Position numbers and translations under genes: made by a program
DNA from: CAJCJE01 sp036494465
GTDB taxonomy: Bacteria > Actinomycetota > Actinomycetes > Mycobacteriales > Pseudonocardiaceae
Reading direction: 5' to 3'
Length of the DNA: 64,000 nucleotides
Assembly: GCA_036494465.1 (NCBI GenBank)
Contig: DASXOJ010000107.1
Location: 1-64,000, forward strand
Notes under the pieces: generated by a model
What the model saw: the letters and a program-made list of their open reading frames with translations, nothing else
What the model was told of the DNA's origin: nothing
The model's database searches: none
Shown: positions 43,322 to 51,938 of the stretch, piece by piece
How the letters are laid out: each line of letters begins with the position of its first letter
How positions within the stretch are numbered: the stretch's first letter is position 1

Positions 43322-44896
43322 GTGAGGGCCTCGGGGGGACGACTGAACACGGTGACGACGCGAACAACAACGGGCGGGCGGATGCGGTTCGTGGCGGCGT
43401 TGTTGCTGGCCATCAGCTTGTTGATCACCGCGTGTGGGGGCACTCCGGGCATTCCGGAGGCGGACGGGACCGACGGTGGCGGGTTACCGATGCCGGGGGA
43501 GATCAAGCCGGTCAGTCCGCCGCCTGCCGCGGTGACCGCGCCGACCCCGAGCCCGATCGGGCTGGTCACCGGTGCCGAGCACGGCAGCGGGGGCGTGGTC
43601 GCGTCCGGCGGACCGAGCGCGCCCTACAACTACGCGCCCTCGGTCATGTCGACGGGCAGCGGCATGGACATGTGGTGGTGCAGCCAGCTGCCTGGCGCGC
43701 CCCGGCCGGGTGACCAGATCCTGTTCGCGCAGGGCAGTTCGGCCGATGGGCTGTTCGGGCCCGCGTCGCAGGTGTTCGGCAATTCGCCGGGCGGGTTCGA
43801 CCAGCTGCACACCTGTGATCCTTCGGTGGTCCGGGTCGACGGCGTCTACTACCTCTACTACACGGGCACCAGCAACGCGCAGGGCGCGGACAACGCGATC
43901 GGGCTGGCGTTGAGCACCGATGGCACGCACTGGACCCGGGCCAACGGTGGCGCGCCGATCGTGCAGGCGGCGGGCGACAACACGGGCGGCAATCCCTACG
44001 GCGCCGGTCAGCCCTCGGTCGTCTATCTCAATGGCTGGTTCTACCTGCTGTTCACCGACACCACCGGCAAGGCCGCCGATCCGGGCGGGGCCGGGCAGTT
44101 CGTGCTGCGGTCCACGACGCCGGGGTTCACCAGCAACGTGCAGTCGCTCGGGCCGACCGGTTTCGGCGCGGTGTCCGGCACCAAGACGCCTCGGTTGCGG
44201 TCGGTGCTGGCGGCGAACACGGCCGATTGGATGTGGGTGGATTCGCTGGGCGCGTTCGCCATCGCCGCGGACACCGCGCAGGGCACCACGGTCACCTTCT
44301 GGAACGCCGACTTCACCTACCAGCCCTACCAGCCGGTGACGCTGCCCGGTCCAGCGCAGGACGGCCCTGGCCTGGTCCGCGCGCCGGACGGGCACGCGCC
44401 GGTGCCGTCGACCGATCCGTGCGGTTCGCTGGCGCTGGACCTGGTCCGCGCGACCTCGAACCACCAGGCACCGACCGGCTTGACGGATTTCGGCGTGACG
44501 CTGACCGGGTTCAACGGCTGCCAGAGCACCCAGCAGGCGACCAACGTGCTCAACGGCTTCGCAATGCCGTCGCCGGACCGCACGATGGATCTGCTGGTCG
44601 ACGGCAAGTTCGTGGATTTCGAGCGGGCGACCGTCGCGCAGGCGCTCGCGATCGGCACGTTGGACGCACCAGTGCCCGCGCTGGCCGGGTTGCCGGTCGA
44701 GGCGACCATCAACGCGAACGCGACGGGGGTGTCGACCAGCGGTCAGCCGATCGGTCTGCTCTCCAGCAACGGGCACCTGTGCCTGGTCGGTTCCTCGGAC
44801 GCGGCGCAGCTGAATTCGTCCACCGTGCAGCCGGTCAACCCGACCGCGTGGGCGGCCTATCCGGGCGGCTGTGACCTGAGCACGTTGCGGCCCTGA
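43322..44896 (+). CDS. lipoprotein with GH43-like beta-propeller domain
   Basis: A cell-surface lipoprotein, 524 aa from GTG 43322. The signal is FVAALLLAISLLITAC with lipobox Cys at about 38. A Pro-rich linker is followed by a repeat pattern of propeller blades including CDPSVVRVDGVYYLYYTG and GAGQPSVVYLNGWFYLLFTD, which resemble glycoside hydrolase family 43 and relatives, then a C-terminal domain of unknown type. GAAGGAG lies 12 nt before GTG 43322, and TACACT (43274-43279) could be a -10; ATG 43382 is the shortest start that keeps the signal. The 213-nt gap before it has no gene. The 3' end overlaps the opposing membrane-protein gene by 40 nt. Confidence 0.7.
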   Translation: MRASGGRLNTVTTRTTTGGRMRFVAALLLAISLLITACGGTPGIPEADGTDGGGLPMPGEIKPVSPPPAAVTAPTPSPIGLVTGAEHGSGGVVASGGPSAPYNYAPSVMSTGSGMDMWWCSQLPGAPRPGDQILFAQGSSADGLFGPASQVFGNSPGGFDQLHTCDPSVVRVDGVYYLYYTGTSNAQGADNAIGLALSTDGTHWTRANGGAPIVQAAGDNTGGNPYGAGQPSVVYLNGWFYLLFTDTTGKAADPGGAGQFVLRSTTPGFTSNVQSLGPTGFGAVSGTKTPRLRSVLAANTADWMWVDSLGAFAIAADTAQGTTVTFWNADFTYQPYQPVTLPGPAQDGPGLVRAPDGHAPVPSTDPCGSLALDLVRATSNHQAPTGLTDFGVTLTGFNGCQSTQQATNVLNGFAMPSPDRTMDLLVDGKFVDFERATVAQALAIGTLDAPVPALAGLPVEATINANATGVSTSGQPIGLLSSNGHLCLVGSSDAAQLNSSTVQPVNPTAWAAYPGGCDLSTLRP

Positions 44897-45315
44897 GCTG
44901 GTTCGCGCACCGCGCGACCTGCTGGCGGTTGCAGGAGTTTGCCGCCGACGGCGAGGCCGAGCCCGGCCGGGATCAGGATCAGCAAAGCGGTGAACGCGGC
45001 TCCGCCGGTCAGCGCGCCGCCGAGCGCCCAGATGCCGGTGGCGTCCACGAACGCGGCCTTGCCGATGACGCCGAGCACGCCGGCGAGCAGGCCGCCGATC
45101 AGCGCTGCGTAGAACCAGACCATGCCGCGTCCCGGCTTGCGCAGCCAGCCGTCGATCGCGCCCCAGCACAGCGCGACCCCGGCCAGGATCGCGACGGCGA
45201 CCGGTTCGACGACGTTGCCGCTCGTTGGATGGCCTGCCTCGATGGCACCGAGCAGCGTCTGCGCCACTCCGTTGACGACGCCCATGATCAAACCGCGCAC
45301 CAGCCAGCGTTGCAT
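44857..45315 (-). CDS. B-4DMT-type four-helix membrane protein
   Basis: A 152-aa membrane protein with four predicted hydrophobic helices and start MQRWLVRGLIMGVVNGVAQ. A conserved membrane protein of this kind sits opposite pepQ next to aroQ in mycobacteria and relatives (Rv2536 position). A drug/metabolite transporter-like role is suggested only by the family name. TACGCT (minus strand, 45327-45322) ends 6 nt before the ATG with no ribosome binding site: probably leaderless, divergent from pepQ in a 49-nt spacer. Confidence 0.75.
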   Translation of the reverse strand: MQRWLVRGLIMGVVNGVAQTLLGAIEAGHPTSGNVVEPVAVAILAGVALCWGAIDGWLRKPGRGMVWFYAALIGGLLAGVLGVIGKAAFVDATGIWALGGALTGGAAFTALLILIPAGLGLAVGGKLLQPPAGRAVREPAQGRNVLRSQPPG

Positions 45316-45364
45316 TGAGCAAGCGTACGACCATTCGGGTCAGCGTCCCGTTAGGGTTGCTGAC
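45316..45364. promoter_or_regulatory. 49-bp divergent leaderless promoter pair (membrane protein / pepQ)
   Basis: TACGCT (45327-45322, minus) and TAGGGT (45352-45357, plus) are -10-like hexamers 6 and 7 nt from the two start codons. Neither gene has a ribosome binding site. The two promoters must overlap in their -35 regions. Confidence 0.45.
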
Positions 45365-46474
45365 ATGCCGGAATCACACCTGCGCCGCAGAAACGCATTG
45401 CGCAGCGCGCTGTCCGACAACGGGCTGGACGCGTTGTTGGTCGTCGATCTGTGCAATGTCCGCTACCTGACCGGTTTCACCGGCTCCAACGCGGCGTTGC
45501 TGGTGCACGCGCAGGACCATTCCGGCGACGAGCGGCGCACCGTGTTGTGCACCGACGGCCGCTACCAGACCCAGGCCGCCGAGCAGGTGCCCGACCTTGA
45601 GCCGCTGATCGACCGGATCTGCGACGTCGCGCTGGCGGGCAGGGCTGCCGCGCATCCGGGCACGTACGGCGTGGTCGGGTTCGAGAGCCAGCACGTCACG
45701 GTCGACGGGTTGGACGTGCTGACCGCCGTGGCGGGCGGGGTGACACTGCGCAGGGTGCCGTGGCTGGTGGAGGCGCTGCGGATGGTCAAGGACGAGGACG
45801 AGATCGAGGCGCTGCGGATGGCCTGCGCTGCGGCAGATCGTGCGCTGGCCGGCCTGGTCGAGCACGGCGGCCTGCGGCCCGGTCGCACCGAGCGCGAGGT
45901 GGCTCGTGAGCTGGACGGGCGCATGCTCGATCACGGCGCGGAGGCGGTCGCGTTCGAGACCATCGTGGCGACCGGCGCGAACTCGGCGATTCCGCACCAC
46001 CGTCCGGTCGACGCGGAGCTGCGCGCGGGCGACTTCGTCAAACTCGACTTCGGCGCGCTGGTCGCGGGTTATCACTCGGACATGACCCGCACGGTCGTGC
46101 TCGGCTCAGCGCAGGACTGGCAGCGCGAGGTGTATCAACTGGTCGCGGCCGCGCAGGCGGCGGGCCGGGCGGCGCTGGCGCCGGGACGGGAGTTCCGCGC
46201 GGTGGACCATGCCGCCCGCGAGGTGATCGAGCGGGCCGGCCGTGGCGCCGAGTTCACGCACGGCCTCGGACACGGCGTTGGGCTGGAGATTCATGAGGCT
46301 CCGGCGTTGTCCAAGACCGGTGACGGTAGACTCTCCGCTGGTATGGCGGTCACCGTCGAGCCCGGCGTGTACGTAGCCGGCCGCGGCGGGGTCCGGATCG
46401 AGGACACGCTCGTGGTGCGTTCCGATGCGCCGGAGCTGCTGACCCTGACCACCAAGGACCTCGTCGTCATCTAG
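45365..46474 (+). CDS. pepQ: Xaa-Pro dipeptidase/aminopeptidase (M24 family)
   Basis: Dimetal peptidase cleaving Xaa-Pro bonds, 369 aa. It has an N-terminal creatinase-like domain (NVRYLTGFTGSNAALLV) and a pita-bread catalytic domain. The metal ligands are two Asp in KLDFGALVAGYHSDMTRT, His in THGLGHGVGLEIHE, and Glu in TVEPGVYV and RIEDTLVV. ATG 45365 gives the family N-terminus and lies 7 nt after TAGGGT without a ribosome binding site. It stands upstream of efp, as in other actinobacteria. Confidence 0.92.
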   Translation: MPESHLRRRNALRSALSDNGLDALLVVDLCNVRYLTGFTGSNAALLVHAQDHSGDERRTVLCTDGRYQTQAAEQVPDLEPLIDRICDVALAGRAAAHPGTYGVVGFESQHVTVDGLDVLTAVAGGVTLRRVPWLVEALRMVKDEDEIEALRMACAAADRALAGLVEHGGLRPGRTEREVARELDGRMLDHGAEAVAFETIVATGANSAIPHHRPVDAELRAGDFVKLDFGALVAGYHSDMTRTVVLGSAQDWQREVYQLVAAAQAAGRAALAPGREFRAVDHAAREVIERAGRGAEFTHGLGHGVGLEIHEAPALSKTGDGRLSAGMAVTVEPGVYVAGRGGVRIEDTLVVRSDAPELLTLTTKDLVVI

Positions 46475-46523
46475 CACGGCGTCGCCCGCCCACGTCCCCA
46501 GCACTACAGGAGAAGCGCGAACT

Positions 46524-47087
46524 GTGGCCACCACCAATGACCTGAAGAACGGCCTGGTCCTGAACATCGACGGCCAGCTCTGGACCGTGACGGCGTTTCA
46601 GCACGTCAAGCCGGGCAAGGGCGGCGCGTTCGTGCGGACCACGCTGAAGAACGTGCTCTCCGGCAAGGTGGTGGACCGGACCTTCAACGCCGGCCTGAAG
46701 GTGGACACCGCGACGGTCGACCGGCGCGAGATGACCTATCTCTACCGCGAGGGCACCGACTTCGTCTTCATGGACACCGATACCTACGACCAGCTGACCG
46801 TTTCCGGCGCCACGGTCGGCGACGCGGCCAAGTACATGCTGGAGAACCAGAACGCGATGGTCGCCACGCACGACGGCGTCCCGCTGTTCATCGAGCTCCC
46901 GGTCTCGGTCGAGCTGATCATCCAGCACACCGACCCCGGCCTGCAGGGCGACCGCTCCACCGGTGGCACCAAGCCTGCGACGCTGGAGACCGGCGCGGAG
47001 ATCCAGGTTCCGCTGTTCGTGACCACCGGCGAGAAGGTCAAGGTGGACACCAGGGACGGTCGCTACCTCGGTCGCATCAGTGGCTGA
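46524..47087 (+). CDS. efp: translation elongation factor P
   Basis: Rescues ribosomes stalled on polyproline, 187 aa with three OB-like domains. The tip Lys is at 32 in KPGKGGAFVR, the position modified in E. coli; no modification genes are visible here. The C-terminal TRDGRYLGRISG is typical. GTG 46524 has AGGAGAAG upstream. Followed by nusB. Confidence 0.96.
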   Translation: MATTNDLKNGLVLNIDGQLWTVTAFQHVKPGKGGAFVRTTLKNVLSGKVVDRTFNAGLKVDTATVDRREMTYLYREGTDFVFMDTDTYDQLTVSGATVGDAAKYMLENQNAMVATHDGVPLFIELPVSVELIIQHTDPGLQGDRSTGGTKPATLETGAEIQVPLFVTTGEKVKVDTRDGRYLGRISG

Positions 47088-47123
47088 ACCAGTCCGGCCC
47101 GCGCGCCAGTGCCCGGTGTCGGC

Positions 47124-47546
47124 ATGAGCGGCGCCCGTCGCAAGGCCCGCAAACGCGCGATCGACGTGCTCTACGAGGCCGACATCCGTGGGGTCGACGC
47201 GGTGACGCTGCTCGCCGACCGGGTCGGCGCACCCGATCTGCCGCCGGTCAACGACTACACGGTCACCCTGGTCGAGGGGGTGACGGCGAACCGCGCGCGG
47301 ATCGACGACCTGCTCGCCGAACACGCCGAGGGCTGGACGCTGCAGCGCATGCCACCGGTCGACCTCGCCGTGCTGCGGATGGGCCTCTACGAGCTGCTGT
47401 GGGCGCAGGACGTGCCCGACCCGGTGGTCATCGACGAGGCCGTGGAACTGGCCAAGGACCTCTCCACCGACGACTCACCGCGCTTCGTCAACGGCGTGCT
47501 CGGCCGCATCGCGGGCATCGCCGACCAGCTCCGCGCGATTCTCTGA
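47124..47546 (+). CDS. nusB: transcription antitermination factor NusB
   Basis: An all-helical rRNA antitermination factor, 140 aa (RRKARKRAIDVLYEADIRG; LRMGLYELLW; STDDSPRFVNGVLG). ATG 47124 is chosen; GTG 47109 would add five residues. Both have weak ribosome binding sites. The operon ends in a classical hairpin/T-run terminator 27 nt after the stop. Confidence 0.93.
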   Translation: MSGARRKARKRAIDVLYEADIRGVDAVTLLADRVGAPDLPPVNDYTVTLVEGVTANRARIDDLLAEHAEGWTLQRMPPVDLAVLRMGLYELLWAQDVPDPVVIDEAVELAKDLSTDDSPRFVNGVLGRIAGIADQLRAIL

Positions 47547-47572
47547 CCGCTGATCCACCGCTCCACGTTCAG

Positions 47573-47606
47573 CCCGGCCGCGACGCGTCACTACGGCCGG
47601 GTTTTT
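47573..47606 (+). terminator. Rho-independent terminator after nusB
   Basis: CCCGGCCG (47573-47580) and CGGCCGGG (47594-47601) form a perfect 8-bp stem with a 13-nt loop, followed by TTTTT (47602-47606). Confidence 0.92.
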
Positions 47607-47791
47607 CGTGCCCGGCGCTGGTTGCACAGAGCGATCGTGCGAGTGGAGTTGGTAGTCGATCGACTGACGCCGCCACGGAGGCGGCCGGATTGATCACGCA
47701 GCGCAGTCAACCTGGAGCAGAGCAACTGCCGGCGCGGCGATCGGCCGAGCCGGCAGAACTCGGGGAGGCGCGAGTGTCCTCCTGAGAGGGA

Positions 47792-48280
47792 TCACTCCTC
47801 CTTGGCTGGCCTGGCCTCCGGCGGCAGCACGCCCCAGTCGATGAGCTGTTCGGTGAGCTCGCCGGGAGTCATGTCGTAGATGATCGCCAACGAGCGCAGG
47901 TCCTCGGTCCGGATGGACAGCACCTTGCCGTTGTAATCACCACGCTGGCTCTGGATCGTCGCGGCGTAGCGGGCAAGGGGTCCGACCTTTTCCGCGGGCA
48001 GCTGCTGCAACCGTTCCAGGTTTATCACGATCTTCGTGGCCGGTTCGGCGCCCGACGGCACGCGGCCCTCCGGCAGCAACTCGGCGACCGGAACGCCGTA
48101 GAAGTCAGCGAGCTCGGCGAGTTTCTGCACGGTAACGGCACGGTCGCCACGCTCGTAGGAGCCGACGACGACGGCCTTCCACCGGCCACCTGACTTCTGT
48201 TCGACGCCGTGCAGCGACAGGCCCTGCTGCTGGCGGATTCCTCGGAGCTTGGCTCCAAGCGCCTTGGCGTAGTCGCCCAT
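47792..48280 (-). CDS. bldD: developmental regulator BldD
   Basis: Master repressor of sporulation genes in actinomycetes, activated as a dimer by cyclic di-GMP. The 162-aa protein has an N-terminal XRE helix-turn-helix (about 6-70; RWKAVVVGSYERGDRAVTVQ) and a C-terminal c-di-GMP domain. The two binding motifs are RGD (113-115) and, eight residues later, RTED (124-127). The Streptomyces form is RGD-X8-RQDD, so the Arg and last Asp are kept, with Q to T and D to E changes between. ATG 48280 has GGAG 9 nt upstream; a start five codons earlier is less likely. An active-looking diguanylate cyclase is encoded at 20-21.5 kb. Confidence 0.95.
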   Translation of the reverse strand: MGDYAKALGAKLRGIRQQQGLSLHGVEQKSGGRWKAVVVGSYERGDRAVTVQKLAELADFYGVPVAELLPEGRVPSGAEPATKIVINLERLQQLPAEKVGPLARYAATIQSQRGDYNGKVLSIRTEDLRSLAIIYDMTPGELTEQLIDWGVLPPEARPAKEE

Positions 48281-48352
48281 GTGACGGTTCTCCATTCGTT
48301 CGCCCCGTCAGTCGGTCTGGGAGAGCAACGGGGAGCCTGAGATCGATACGCA

Positions 48353-48386
48353 GAGTAATGGTTACTCGGAGTTTCCACCAGGTCAA
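48353..48386 (-). promoter_or_regulatory. bldD promoter with overlapping BldD-box-like operators
   Basis: On the minus strand TTGACC (48386-48381) is followed after 16 nt by TAACCA (48364-48359). The perfect palindrome GAGTAATGGTTACTC (48353-48367) covers the -10. The adjacent GTTACTCGGAGTTTC (48361-48375) matches 7 of 9 fixed positions of the published BldD box. Autorepression, as known in Streptomyces, is the natural reading. Confidence 0.65.
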
Positions 48387-48450
48387 GCCGATCCCGTTGT
48401 GTCCGCATCGCGACCTTGCCGAGACCACCCGGTCGGCTGACCGGACGTAT

Positions 48451-48481
48451 TTGATAGTGTGCAGGTCAGAGCCGGTATAAA
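48451..48481 (+). promoter_or_regulatory. probable promoter of the pyrimidine operon
   Basis: TTGATA (48451-48456) and TATAAA (48476-48481) are separated by 19 nt, slightly long. The predicted start, near 48488, would begin the RNA just before the PyrR-type leader. TAGTGT (48455-48460) is an alternative -10. Confidence 0.45.
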
Positions 48482-48492
48482 CCGAGCTCGAC

Positions 48493-48530
48493 GTCCTTTA
48501 AGGACCCGTCCGGTGAGGCGGGGAAGGAGG
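48493..48530 (+). promoter_or_regulatory. PyrR-binding leader hairpin controlling pyrR translation
   Basis: CCCGTC (48505-48510) pairs with GGCGGG (48517-48522) around the loop CGGTGA. The strand TCCGGTGAGG across this loop resembles the PyrR recognition loop (UCCAGAGAGG type). The ribosome binding site GGAAGGAGG (48522-48530) starts at the foot of the stem, and upstream GTCCTTTAAGGAC (48493-48505) can pair with itself or with the ribosome binding site. This is the arrangement of mycobacterial pyr leaders, where UMP-bound PyrR blocks translation. Confidence 0.75.
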
Positions 48531-48536
48531 TCGGAC

Positions 48537-49127
48537 GTGGCGTCACGGCATCGTGGCGCGACGGACCCAGCCGAGCAGCGCGAGCTGCTTTCGGGTGGAG
48601 ATGTCGCGCGCACCATCGCCCGAATGGCCCATCAGGTGATCGAGAAGACCGCCTTGGACGCGCCTGGCGCGCCCTCGGTTGTGTTGCTCGGCATTCTCAG
48701 TCGAGGTGCCCCGCTGGCCGATCGGCTGGCGGATCGCATCGCGGAGTTCAGCGGCGTTCGCCCGCCCTCCGGTGCCCTCGACGTGACCCTCTACCGCGAC
48801 GATCTGCGTCGCAAGCCACCCAGGCCGCTGGAACTCTCCCGGCTGCCCGAGGGCGGCATCGAGGACAAGCTGGTCGTGCTCGTGGACGACGTGCTGTTCT
48901 CCGGCCGCACCATCCGGGCCGCCCTCGACGCGCTGCGCGACATCGGCAGGCCGCGCGCTGTGCAGCTGGCGGTGCTGGTCGACCGAGGTCACCGGGAGCT
49001 GCCCATCCGCGCCGACTATGTCGGCAAGAACGTGCCGACGGCGCGCAGCGAGGAGGTCGCTGTCTTGTTGGACGAGGTCGACGGGACCGACGCGGTGATC
49101 CTGAACCGGGGCGAGGGGGCGGAGTGA
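48537..49127 (+). CDS. pyrR: bifunctional pyr operon regulator/uracil phosphoribosyltransferase PyrR
   Basis: An RNA-binding regulator and UPRTase of 196 aa. The PRPP motif VVLVDDVLFSGRT is at 113-125; TARMAHQVIEK-like and GILSRGAPLADRLADRI regions are typical. GTG 48537 is six bases after GGAAGGAGG. It is the first gene of the pyr operon and its GTG-overlap with pyrB (4 nt) couples the two. It probably regulates its own message through the leader hairpin. Confidence 0.95.
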   Translation: MASRHRGATDPAEQRELLSGGDVARTIARMAHQVIEKTALDAPGAPSVVLLGILSRGAPLADRLADRIAEFSGVRPPSGALDVTLYRDDLRRKPPRPLELSRLPEGGIEDKLVVLVDDVLFSGRTIRAALDALRDIGRPRAVQLAVLVDRGHRELPIRADYVGKNVPTARSEEVAVLLDEVDGTDAVILNRGEGAE

Positions 49128-50068
49128 AGCACCTGCTCTCGGCCCAGGACCTCGACCGGGACACCGCGATCGGCCTGCTGGACACCGCGGACGCGCTCAA
49201 GCGCACGCTGCTCGGCAGGGAGGTCCGCAAGCTGCCAACGCTGCGCGGCCGGACCGTGGTCACGATGTTCTACGAGAACTCCACCCGCACCCGGGTCTCC
49301 TTCGAGGTGGCGGGCAAGTGGATGAGCGCGGACGTGATCAACGTCTCGGCCAGCGGATCCTCGGTCGGCAAGGGCGAGTCGCTGCGGGACACCGCGCTCA
49401 CCCTCGCGGCGGTCGGCGCGGATCTGGTGATCGTGCGGCACCCGGCGTCGGGCGCCGCCGACCGGCTGGCGGGCTGGCTGCGCGAGGCCGGTACCTCGGT
49501 GGTCAACGCGGGCGACGGCATGCACGAGCACCCCACCCAGGCCCTGCTGGACGCCGCCACGCTGCGCGAGCGCCTCGGCGACATCGAGGGGCGCCGGATC
49601 GTCATCGTGGGCGACGTGCTGCACAGCAGGGTCGCCAGGTCCAACCTGCACCTGCTGCGCACGCTCGGCGCGGACGTGGTGCTGGTCGCACCGCCCACCC
49701 TGGTGCCAGACGGCATGGGAAAGTGGCTGGCAGACGAGAACGTCCCGGTCAGTCACGACCTGGACGCGGAACTGCCCACCGCGGACGCGGTGATGATGCT
49801 GCGTGTGCAGGCCGAACGAATGCATGGTGGCTTCTTCCCGTCCACCAGGGAGTACTCGATCAGCTTCGGCCTCTCGCAGGCCCGGCTGAACCTGCTGCCC
49901 GAGCACGCCGTCGTGCTGCACCCCGGGCCGATGCTGCGCGGCATGGAGATCGCGTCCGCCGTCGCCGACTCGGCCCGCTCCGCCATCACCGAACAGGTGC
50001 GCAACGGCGTGCACGTTCGGATGTCCGTGCTCTACCACCTGCTGGCGCACGAGGAGGAATCCGCCTGA
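49124..50068 (+). CDS. pyrB: aspartate carbamoyltransferase catalytic subunit
   Basis: Condenses carbamoyl phosphate with aspartate, 314 aa. The carbamoyl-phosphate loop STRT is at 53-56 in ENSTRTRVSFE; HPTQALLDA and the aspartate-side VMMLRVQAER also fit. No regulatory pyrI gene is present. GTG 49124 overlaps the pyrR stop, and its stop overlaps the pyrC start (TGATG). Confidence 0.96.
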   Translation: MKHLLSAQDLDRDTAIGLLDTADALKRTLLGREVRKLPTLRGRTVVTMFYENSTRTRVSFEVAGKWMSADVINVSASGSSVGKGESLRDTALTLAAVGADLVIVRHPASGAADRLAGWLREAGTSVVNAGDGMHEHPTQALLDAATLRERLGDIEGRRIVIVGDVLHSRVARSNLHLLRTLGADVVLVAPPTLVPDGMGKWLADENVPVSHDLDAELPTADAVMMLRVQAERMHGGFFPSTREYSISFGLSQARLNLLPEHAVVLHPGPMLRGMEIASAVADSARSAITEQVRNGVHVRMSVLYHLLAHEEESA

Positions 50069-51375
50069 TGACGTCGATCCTGCTGCGGGGCGTCCGCCCC
50101 TATGACGAGGGCGATCCGGTCGACGTGCTGCTCGGCGACGGGGTCATCCGCGAGATCGCGCCGTCGATCGACGTGACCGCGCACGAGGACGCCACCGTCA
50201 TCGACGCGACCGGTCAGGTCCTCCTGCCCGGGTTCGTCGACCTGCACACGCACCTGCGCGAACCGGGCCGCGAGGACACCGAGACCATCGAGACCGGGTC
50301 GGCCGCCGCCGTGCTCGGCGGGTACACCGCCGTGTTCGCCATGGCCAACACGAATCCGGTGGCGGACAACGAGATCATCGTCGAGCACGTGTGGCGGCGC
50401 GGCCGGGAGGTCGGCCTGGTCGACGTGTACCCGATCGGCGCGGTCACCGTCGGCCTCGGCGGCGAGAAGCTCGCCGAACTCGGTCAGATGGCCCGCTCCC
50501 AGGCCCGGGTGCGGATCTTCTCCGACGACGGGCACTGCGTCGCGGACCCGCTGATCATGCGCAGGGCGCTGGAGTACTCGAAGGCGCTGGACGGCGTGAT
50601 CGCCCAGCACGCCGAGGAACCCCGGCTGACCGTGGGCGCGCAGGCGCACGAGGGCGAGGCCGCCGCCCGGCTCGGCCTGGCCGGGTGGCCCGCCGCCGCC
50701 GAGGAGTCGATCATCGCCCGCGACTGCCTGCTGGCCGGGCAGACGGGCGCCCGGCTGCACGTCTGCCACGTGTCCACGGCGGGTGCCGCCGACGTGCTGC
50801 GCTGGGCCAAGGACCGGCCGCACGCTGGCTCGATCTCGGCCGAGGTCACCCCGCACCACCTGCTGCTCACCGACGCGCGCCTGGCCACGTACGACCCGGT
50901 CAACAAGGTCAACCCGCCGCTGCGCACCACGGCCGACGTGGCCGCGCTGCGCCAGGCGCTGGCCGACGGGGTCATCGACTGCGTGGCCACCGACCACGCC
51001 CCGCACGCGGTCCAGGACAAGGACTGCGAATGGGACGCGGCCCGGCCGGGCATGCTCGGGTTGCAGACCGCGCTGTCCGTGCTCGTCGAGTCGATGGTGA
51101 ACACCGGCCTGCTGGACTGGCGCGGGGTGGCGAAGGTGATGAGCGAACGCCCCGCCGACATCGCCGGACTGCCCGACCAGGGGCGGCCGATCGACGTCGG
51201 CGAACCGGCGAACCTGGTGCTGGTCGATCCGGCCGCGACCTGGACGGTGCGCGGCGCGGAATTGGCCAGCGTCGCGGCGAACACGCCGTACGAGGGGATG
51301 ACCTTGCCCGCAAAGGTGATGACCACGATTCTGCGCGGGCGGATCACCGCGCACGATGGGAAGGTGGCGGCATGA
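50068..51375 (+). CDS. pyrC: dihydroorotase
   Basis: Ring closure of carbamoyl aspartate, 435 aa (class I type). Metal ligands: H60 and H62 in DLHTHLREPG, then AQHAEEP, CHVSTAG, and catalytic Asp in ATDHAPH. ATG 50068 overlaps the pyrB stop; the frame is open far upstream inside pyrB without meaning. Its stop overlaps the next start (ATGA). Confidence 0.95.
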   Translation: MTSILLRGVRPYDEGDPVDVLLGDGVIREIAPSIDVTAHEDATVIDATGQVLLPGFVDLHTHLREPGREDTETIETGSAAAVLGGYTAVFAMANTNPVADNEIIVEHVWRRGREVGLVDVYPIGAVTVGLGGEKLAELGQMARSQARVRIFSDDGHCVADPLIMRRALEYSKALDGVIAQHAEEPRLTVGAQAHEGEAAARLGLAGWPAAAEESIIARDCLLAGQTGARLHVCHVSTAGAADVLRWAKDRPHAGSISAEVTPHHLLLTDARLATYDPVNKVNPPLRTTADVAALRQALADGVIDCVATDHAPHAVQDKDCEWDAARPGMLGLQTALSVLVESMVNTGLLDWRGVAKVMSERPADIAGLPDQGRPIDVGEPANLVLVDPAATWTVRGAELASVAANTPYEGMTLPAKVMTTILRGRITAHDGKVAA

Positions 51376-51938
51376 TCCGCGTGTTGCTGGTGCTGGTTGT
51401 CGTGGTGTTCTTCGCCCTGTGCGTGACCGGCATGTGGTTCGGCTGGCGCGGCCGGGCGCGGCGCCAGTCCGCGATCCTCAGCGACTTCCCGGCGCCGCCC
51501 ACGTGGGCGGCCGAGGAGGACGGCGAGCGGCCGAAGGACCTCGTCGAGCCCGAGACCGGCGTGTACGTGGGCAGCACCATCGCTGGCGACTGGCAGAACC
51601 GGATCGCCATCGGCGACATCGGGTTCCGGGCCGCCGCGACGATGAGCCTGTCCCGGCAGGGACTGCTGATCGAACGGACCGGTGCGAGTCCACTGTGGAT
51701 CCCGGCGGACGCGCTCGTGTCCGCGCGCACCGACCGTGCCCTGGCAGGCAAGGTCATGGGCATCGAAGGACTTTTCGTGGTGCGCTGGCAACTGGGCGAT
51801 CAGCAGATCGACTCGGGCCTGCGCGGCGATGACAAGAACTCCTACGCCGCCTGGGTGGACGCGGTGTCCGCCCTGGTCGAGCGTTCCGAGCACAGCGTGC
51901 CGGTGGTCGGCGCGCGGGAAGGTGACGGCTCGTGCTGA
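51372..51938 (+). CDS. PH-like domain membrane-anchored protein (Rv1382-like)
   Basis: A 188-aa protein with one N-terminal transmembrane helix (about 3-24), then a soluble domain with bacterial PH-like character (GIGDIGFRAAATMSLSRQGL to AAWVDAVSALVE). A homologue of unknown function holds the same place between pyrC and carA in mycobacteria. It overlaps pyrC by 4 nt and carA by 7 nt, so it is firmly in the operon. Confidence 0.8.
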   Translation: MIRVLLVLVVVVFFALCVTGMWFGWRGRARRQSAILSDFPAPPTWAAEEDGERPKDLVEPETGVYVGSTIAGDWQNRIAIGDIGFRAAATMSLSRQGLLIERTGASPLWIPADALVSARTDRALAGKVMGIEGLFVVRWQLGDQQIDSGLRGDDKNSYAAWVDAVSALVERSEHSVPVVGAREGDGSC

